Assembly: GCA_016703325.1 (NCBI GenBank)
Contig: JADJCH010000062.1
Coordinates: forward strand, 1 to 64,000
Origin: Burkholderiales bacterium
GTDB lineage: Bacteria; Pseudomonadota; Gammaproteobacteria; Burkholderiales; Burkholderiaceae_C
DNA: 64,000 bases
Direction of reading: 5' to 3'
Position numbers and translations under genes: made by a program. The notes beneath the pieces are model-generated. The model saw nothing but the letters and a program-made list of their open reading frames with translations, made no database searches and was not told the DNA's origin. Positions 61,411 through 64,000 of this stretch are shown one piece after another (position 1 is the first letter of the stretch; each line of letters begins with the position of its first letter).

Positions 61411-62493
61411 ATGACCCCCTTCCTGCGCACCCAGCTCGAACGCCAGACCGTGCGGCTGGCCGAAATCGACGCCGCCCTGGCCGACCCCCAGGTCGCCGCC
61501 GACCTGAAGCGCCTGCGCGAGCTCAACCGCGACCAGGCCCGCACCAGCGCCCTGGTCGAACGCTGGCAGGCCCTGCAGCAGCGCGAGCGCGACCTCGCCG
61601 ACGCCCAGGCGATGCTCGACGACCCCGAGCTGGCCGAGATGGCGCGTGAAGAGATCACCAGCGCCGAAGCCGACCTCACCCGCCTGGACGCCGAGCTCCA
61701 GACCGCCCTGCTGCCGCGCGATGCGGACGACGACCGCAATGCCTTCCTGGAAATCCGCGCCGGCACCGGTGGGGACGAGTCGGCGCTGTTCGCTGGCGAC
61801 CTCGCCCGCATGTACCTGCGCCACGCCGAGCGCCAGGGCTGGCGCTCGGAGATCCTCTCGGCCAACGAGTCCGACCTGGGCGGGTACAAGGAAGTGGTGA
61901 TCCGCGTCGAAGGCGAGGCGGTCTACGAGGCGCTGAAGTTCGAGTCCGGCGGCCACCGCGTGCAGCGCGTGCCGGCCACCGAGGCGCAGGGGCGCATCCA
62001 CACCAGCGCCTGCACCGTGGCGGTGCTGCCCGAGCCCGATGAAGCGGAGGAGGTGCAGCTCAACCCGGCCGAGCTGCGCATCGACACCTTCCGCGCCAGC
62101 GGCGCCGGCGGCCAGCACATCAACAAGACCGACTCTGCCGTGCGCATCACCCACCTGCCCACCGGCCTGGTGGCCGAGTGCCAGGACGACCGCAGCCAGC
62201 ACCGCAACAAGGCCCGGGCGATGGCGGTGCTCGCTGCACGTCTGCGCGACCAGGAGCGCCAGGCCCGCCAGGCCAACGAAGCGGCCACCCGAAAGGGCCT
62301 GGTCGGCAGTGGCGACCGCAGCGACCGCATCCGCACCTACAACTTCCCGCAGGGCCGGCTGACCGACCACCGCATCAACCTGACGCTCTACAAGCTCGGC
62401 GCCATCATGGAGGGCGACCTCGACGAGGTGATCGCCGCGTTGAAGGCTGCTCGCGCCGCGCAACTGCTGGCCGAGATGGAGGCTGCGGCATGA
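61411..62493 (+). CDS. prfA: Peptide chain release factor 1
   Basis: Reads UAA and UAG. The 360-residue protein has an N-terminal helical domain with many Arg/Leu heptads, the tripeptide anticodon PAT (188-190) in RVQRVPATEAQGRIHTS, and the peptidyl-hydrolysis GGQ (233-235) in SGAGGQHINKTDSAVR. GGQ methylation is done by PrmC, encoded next. The ATG at 61411 is the family start; an earlier one at 61357 would add 18 residues. Its stop overlaps the prmC ATG. Confidence 0.96.
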   Translation: MTPFLRTQLERQTVRLAEIDAALADPQVAADLKRLRELNRDQARTSALVERWQALQQRERDLADAQAMLDDPELAEMAREEITSAEADLTRLDAELQTALLPRDADDDRNAFLEIRAGTGGDESALFAGDLARMYLRHAERQGWRSEILSANESDLGGYKEVVIRVEGEAVYEALKFESGGHRVQRVPATEAQGRIHTSACTVAVLPEPDEAEEVQLNPAELRIDTFRASGAGGQHINKTDSAVRITHLPTGLVAECQDDRSQHRNKARAMAVLAARLRDQERQARQANEAATRKGLVGSGDRSDRIRTYNFPQGRLTDHRINLTLYKLGAIMEGDLDEVIAALKAARAAQLLAEMEAAA

Positions 62494-63335
62494 CGGATGC
62501 AGCCGACGCACCGATCACCGTGACGCAGGCGCTGGCGCAGGCCCGCGAGCGCGGGCTGGAGCGCTTCGACGCCCAGCTGCTGCTCGGCGGACTGCTCGGC
62601 CAGAACCGCAGCTGGCTGCTGAGCCACGGCGATGGCCCCCTGACGCCCGAGCAGGCCGCCCGTTGGACCGACTGGCTGGCGCGCCGCGCCGATGGCGAGC
62701 CGGTGGCCTACCTGCTCGGCGTCCGGGGCTTCCACGGCCTGACACTGACAGTGAACCCCGCCGTGCTGGACCCCCGCCCCGACACCGAGACGCTGGTCGA
62801 CTGGGCACTCGACGTGCTGGCCGGGCTGCCGGCGGGTGCGCGCGTGCTCGACCTGGGCACCGGCAGCGGGGCGATTGCACTGGCGATCCGGCAGGCCCGG
62901 CCGGATGCCCAGGTCAGCGCGGTGGACCTCAGCGAGGCCGCCCTGGCGGTGGCCCGCGGCAACGGCGTGCGCCTGGGCCTGCCGATGCGCTGGCTGCAGG
63001 GCGCCTGGCTGGCGCCGGTGGCGGGCGAGGCCTTCAACCTGATCGTCAGCAACCCGCCCTACATCGCCGAAGGCGACCCGCACCTGGCGGCGTTGAAGCA
63101 CGAACCCCAACTGGCGCTGACCTCCGGTGCAGATGGCCTGGATGCGATCCGGCATCTGATCGCCCGCGCTCCTGCGCACCTGGCGCCCGGCGGCTGGTTG
63201 CTGCTGGAGCATGGCTTCGACCAAGCCAGCGCGGTGTCCAGCTGCTTCGCGGCCGGGGGTGCGTCGGACATCCAGCACCGTCGGGACCTGGGGGGCCACA
63301 TTCGCTGCACCGGCGCCCGTTGGCCGCAAGGCTGA
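62490..63335 (+). CDS. prmC: Release factor glutamine N5-methyltransferase
   Basis: Methylates the Gln of the GGQ motif in release factors 1 and 2. The 281-residue product has an N-terminal helical domain and a SAM-binding core: PVAYLLGVRGFHGLTL, DLGTGSGAIALAIRQARP (121-138), the DLSEAALAVARGN acidic loop and NPPY at 188-191, which binds the target Gln. It starts in the prfA stop (ATGA). Confidence 0.95.
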   Translation: MTDAADAPITVTQALAQARERGLERFDAQLLLGGLLGQNRSWLLSHGDGPLTPEQAARWTDWLARRADGEPVAYLLGVRGFHGLTLTVNPAVLDPRPDTETLVDWALDVLAGLPAGARVLDLGTGSGAIALAIRQARPDAQVSAVDLSEAALAVARGNGVRLGLPMRWLQGAWLAPVAGEAFNLIVSNPPYIAEGDPHLAALKHEPQLALTSGADGLDAIRHLIARAPAHLAPGGWLLLEHGFDQASAVSSCFAAGGASDIQHRRDLGGHIRCTGARWPQG

Positions 63336-63565
63336 AGCGGCGCCGGGCCGGTGCCTATCGCATCAACGTTGCGTTGCGGCATCACCGCCCCCGGGTTGAG
63401 GGGTATGCCACCGTGATGGATTGCCGCCAGACCCGGGGAAGCGGCCCCACCTGACCCCGTGGCTGGCGATGTGGGCAAGACCTCCAAGAATTCCCGCTGC
63501 ACAGAAGCGGCTGCGGGCGTACGATGGTTGTCAGACAGCCGTCAGTTGCTGCAACAGGAGGGCCC

Positions 63566-64000
63566 ATGAACCGCTGCTTCTCTGTGCCGAACTTGTCTTG
63601 TCCCCCCCCGCGGCGAAATCCCTCGCAACGCTGGGTCAGGGCCGCATTGTTCCTGGCCGGTGTCGGGCTGTTGCCCGCCGCGCAGGCTGCCGGGGTGCAG
63701 GTCGCGGAGCTTCGCGCCGTGATACCGGCAGGACGGCTGGGCAGCACCGAACCCCCGGCGGCCCCGGGCCCGTGGAGCCGCCGGCTGGGTGTGCAGGACG
63801 GTGCCGCCTCCAATGGCCCCAGCTTGTACTGGTTGGGAGACTACCGCTTTGCCCCCTCCTGGGGCCTGCGCGCCACCGGCGGCCTGCTCGGCCGCCTGGA
63901 GTCGGCGCCCCCCCTCGGAACACCGGGAGCAGCGTTCCGACTGGATCCCGCGGTGATGCCCTCGGACGGCCTGCGTGCCACTCCCTACCTCGGCTTCGGC
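63566..64000 (+). CDS. N-terminal part of an exported, possibly beta-barrel protein (cut by right edge)
   Basis: The first 145 codons of an open frame. GGAGG lies about 5 nt upstream of the ATG. Residues about 25-45 form a signal peptide (RAALFLAGVGLLPAAQAAG). The mature start has VQVAELRAVIPAGRLGS, WSRRLGVQDG, then LYWLGDYRFAPSWGLRATGGLLGR and TPYLGFG, alternating strands of the sort seen in small outer-membrane barrels. The rest lies outside the window. Confidence 0.7.
   Translation, partial: MNRCFSVPNLSCPPPRRNPSQRWVRAALFLAGVGLLPAAQAAGVQVAELRAVIPAGRLGSTEPPAAPGPWSRRLGVQDGAASNGPSLYWLGDYRFAPSWGLRATGGLLGRLESAPPLGTPGAAFRLDPAVMPSDGLRATPYLGFG

Overview
The window is a GC-rich (roughly two-thirds G+C) chromosomal segment from a betaproteobacterium, most likely of the Burkholderiales branch that holds Leptothrix, Sphaerotilus, Rubrivivax and Ideonella. 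I infer this from gene order (yceD-rpmF-plsX-fabHDG-acpP-fabF-rpoE-rseAB-degP-lepA-lepB-rnc-era-recO-pdxJ-acpS-nagZ; rluC-HAD-Rieske-S49 protease; hemA-prfA-prmC) and protein style, not from a database search. Most of it is conserved housekeeping DNA. There is no insertion sequence, prophage, CRISPR array or rRNA operon, and one tRNA gene.

Layout. 1-2842 (minus): the N-terminal 947 residues of a large Calx-beta/RTX secreted protein that runs off the left edge. 3163-11346 (minus): nucleotide-sugar synthesis in two blocks, rfbBDAC-manC (dTDP-L-rhamnose, GDP-mannose) and fcl-[toxin-antitoxin pair]-gmd (GDP-L-fucose), separated by a strong terminator. A WecA/MraY-type sugar-1-phosphate transferase is divergent at 11579. 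Together they suggest a fucose- and rhamnose-containing surface polysaccharide. 12723-14195: RhlE-type helicase. 14217-15650 (minus): an unusual single frame joining a Maf/YceF pyrophosphatase to an RsmI-like methyltransferase. 15733-22295: ribosome assembly and type II fatty acid synthesis. 22368-26926: small membrane protein and the envelope-stress module rpoE-rseA-rseB-degP. 27174-35441: lepA, lepB, DUF4845, rnc, era, recO, pdxJ, acpS, nagZ, with tight or overlapping junctions.

35467-40980 (minus): a coiled-coil protein with a helix-hairpin-helix end, an OmpA-family protein, and RNase E with a long structured leader. 41717-46854: rluC, HAD phosphatase, Rieske protein, S49 protease, then panB-panC for pantothenate. 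46903-50166: a TrpB2-type enzyme, bacterioferritin, bacterioferritin-associated ferredoxin under a clear Fur box, and ureG without other urease genes. 50329-52303: tRNA(CAT), a small exported protein and miaB. 52375-59904: a predicted outer-membrane barrel, a large lipoprotein, a 7TM hybrid histidine kinase, a convergent LuxR-type regulator, a metallo-beta-lactamase-fold hydrolase and a small membrane protein. 60008-63335: hemA-prfA-prmC. 63566-64000: the start of an exported protein cut by the right edge.

The main points for a second look are the Maf/RsmI-like fusion with an internal ribosome-binding site, the toxin-antitoxin pair between fcl and gmd, a possible 65-nt two-hairpin RNA before lepA, the long rne leader with a TATAAT box about 750 nt upstream, a nearly leaderless hemA promoter, the Fur-controlled bfd promoter, the OmpA/coiled-coil pair, and the kinase/regulator locus at 55.4-58.5 kb. 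I found no complete, clearly undescribed multi-gene system.
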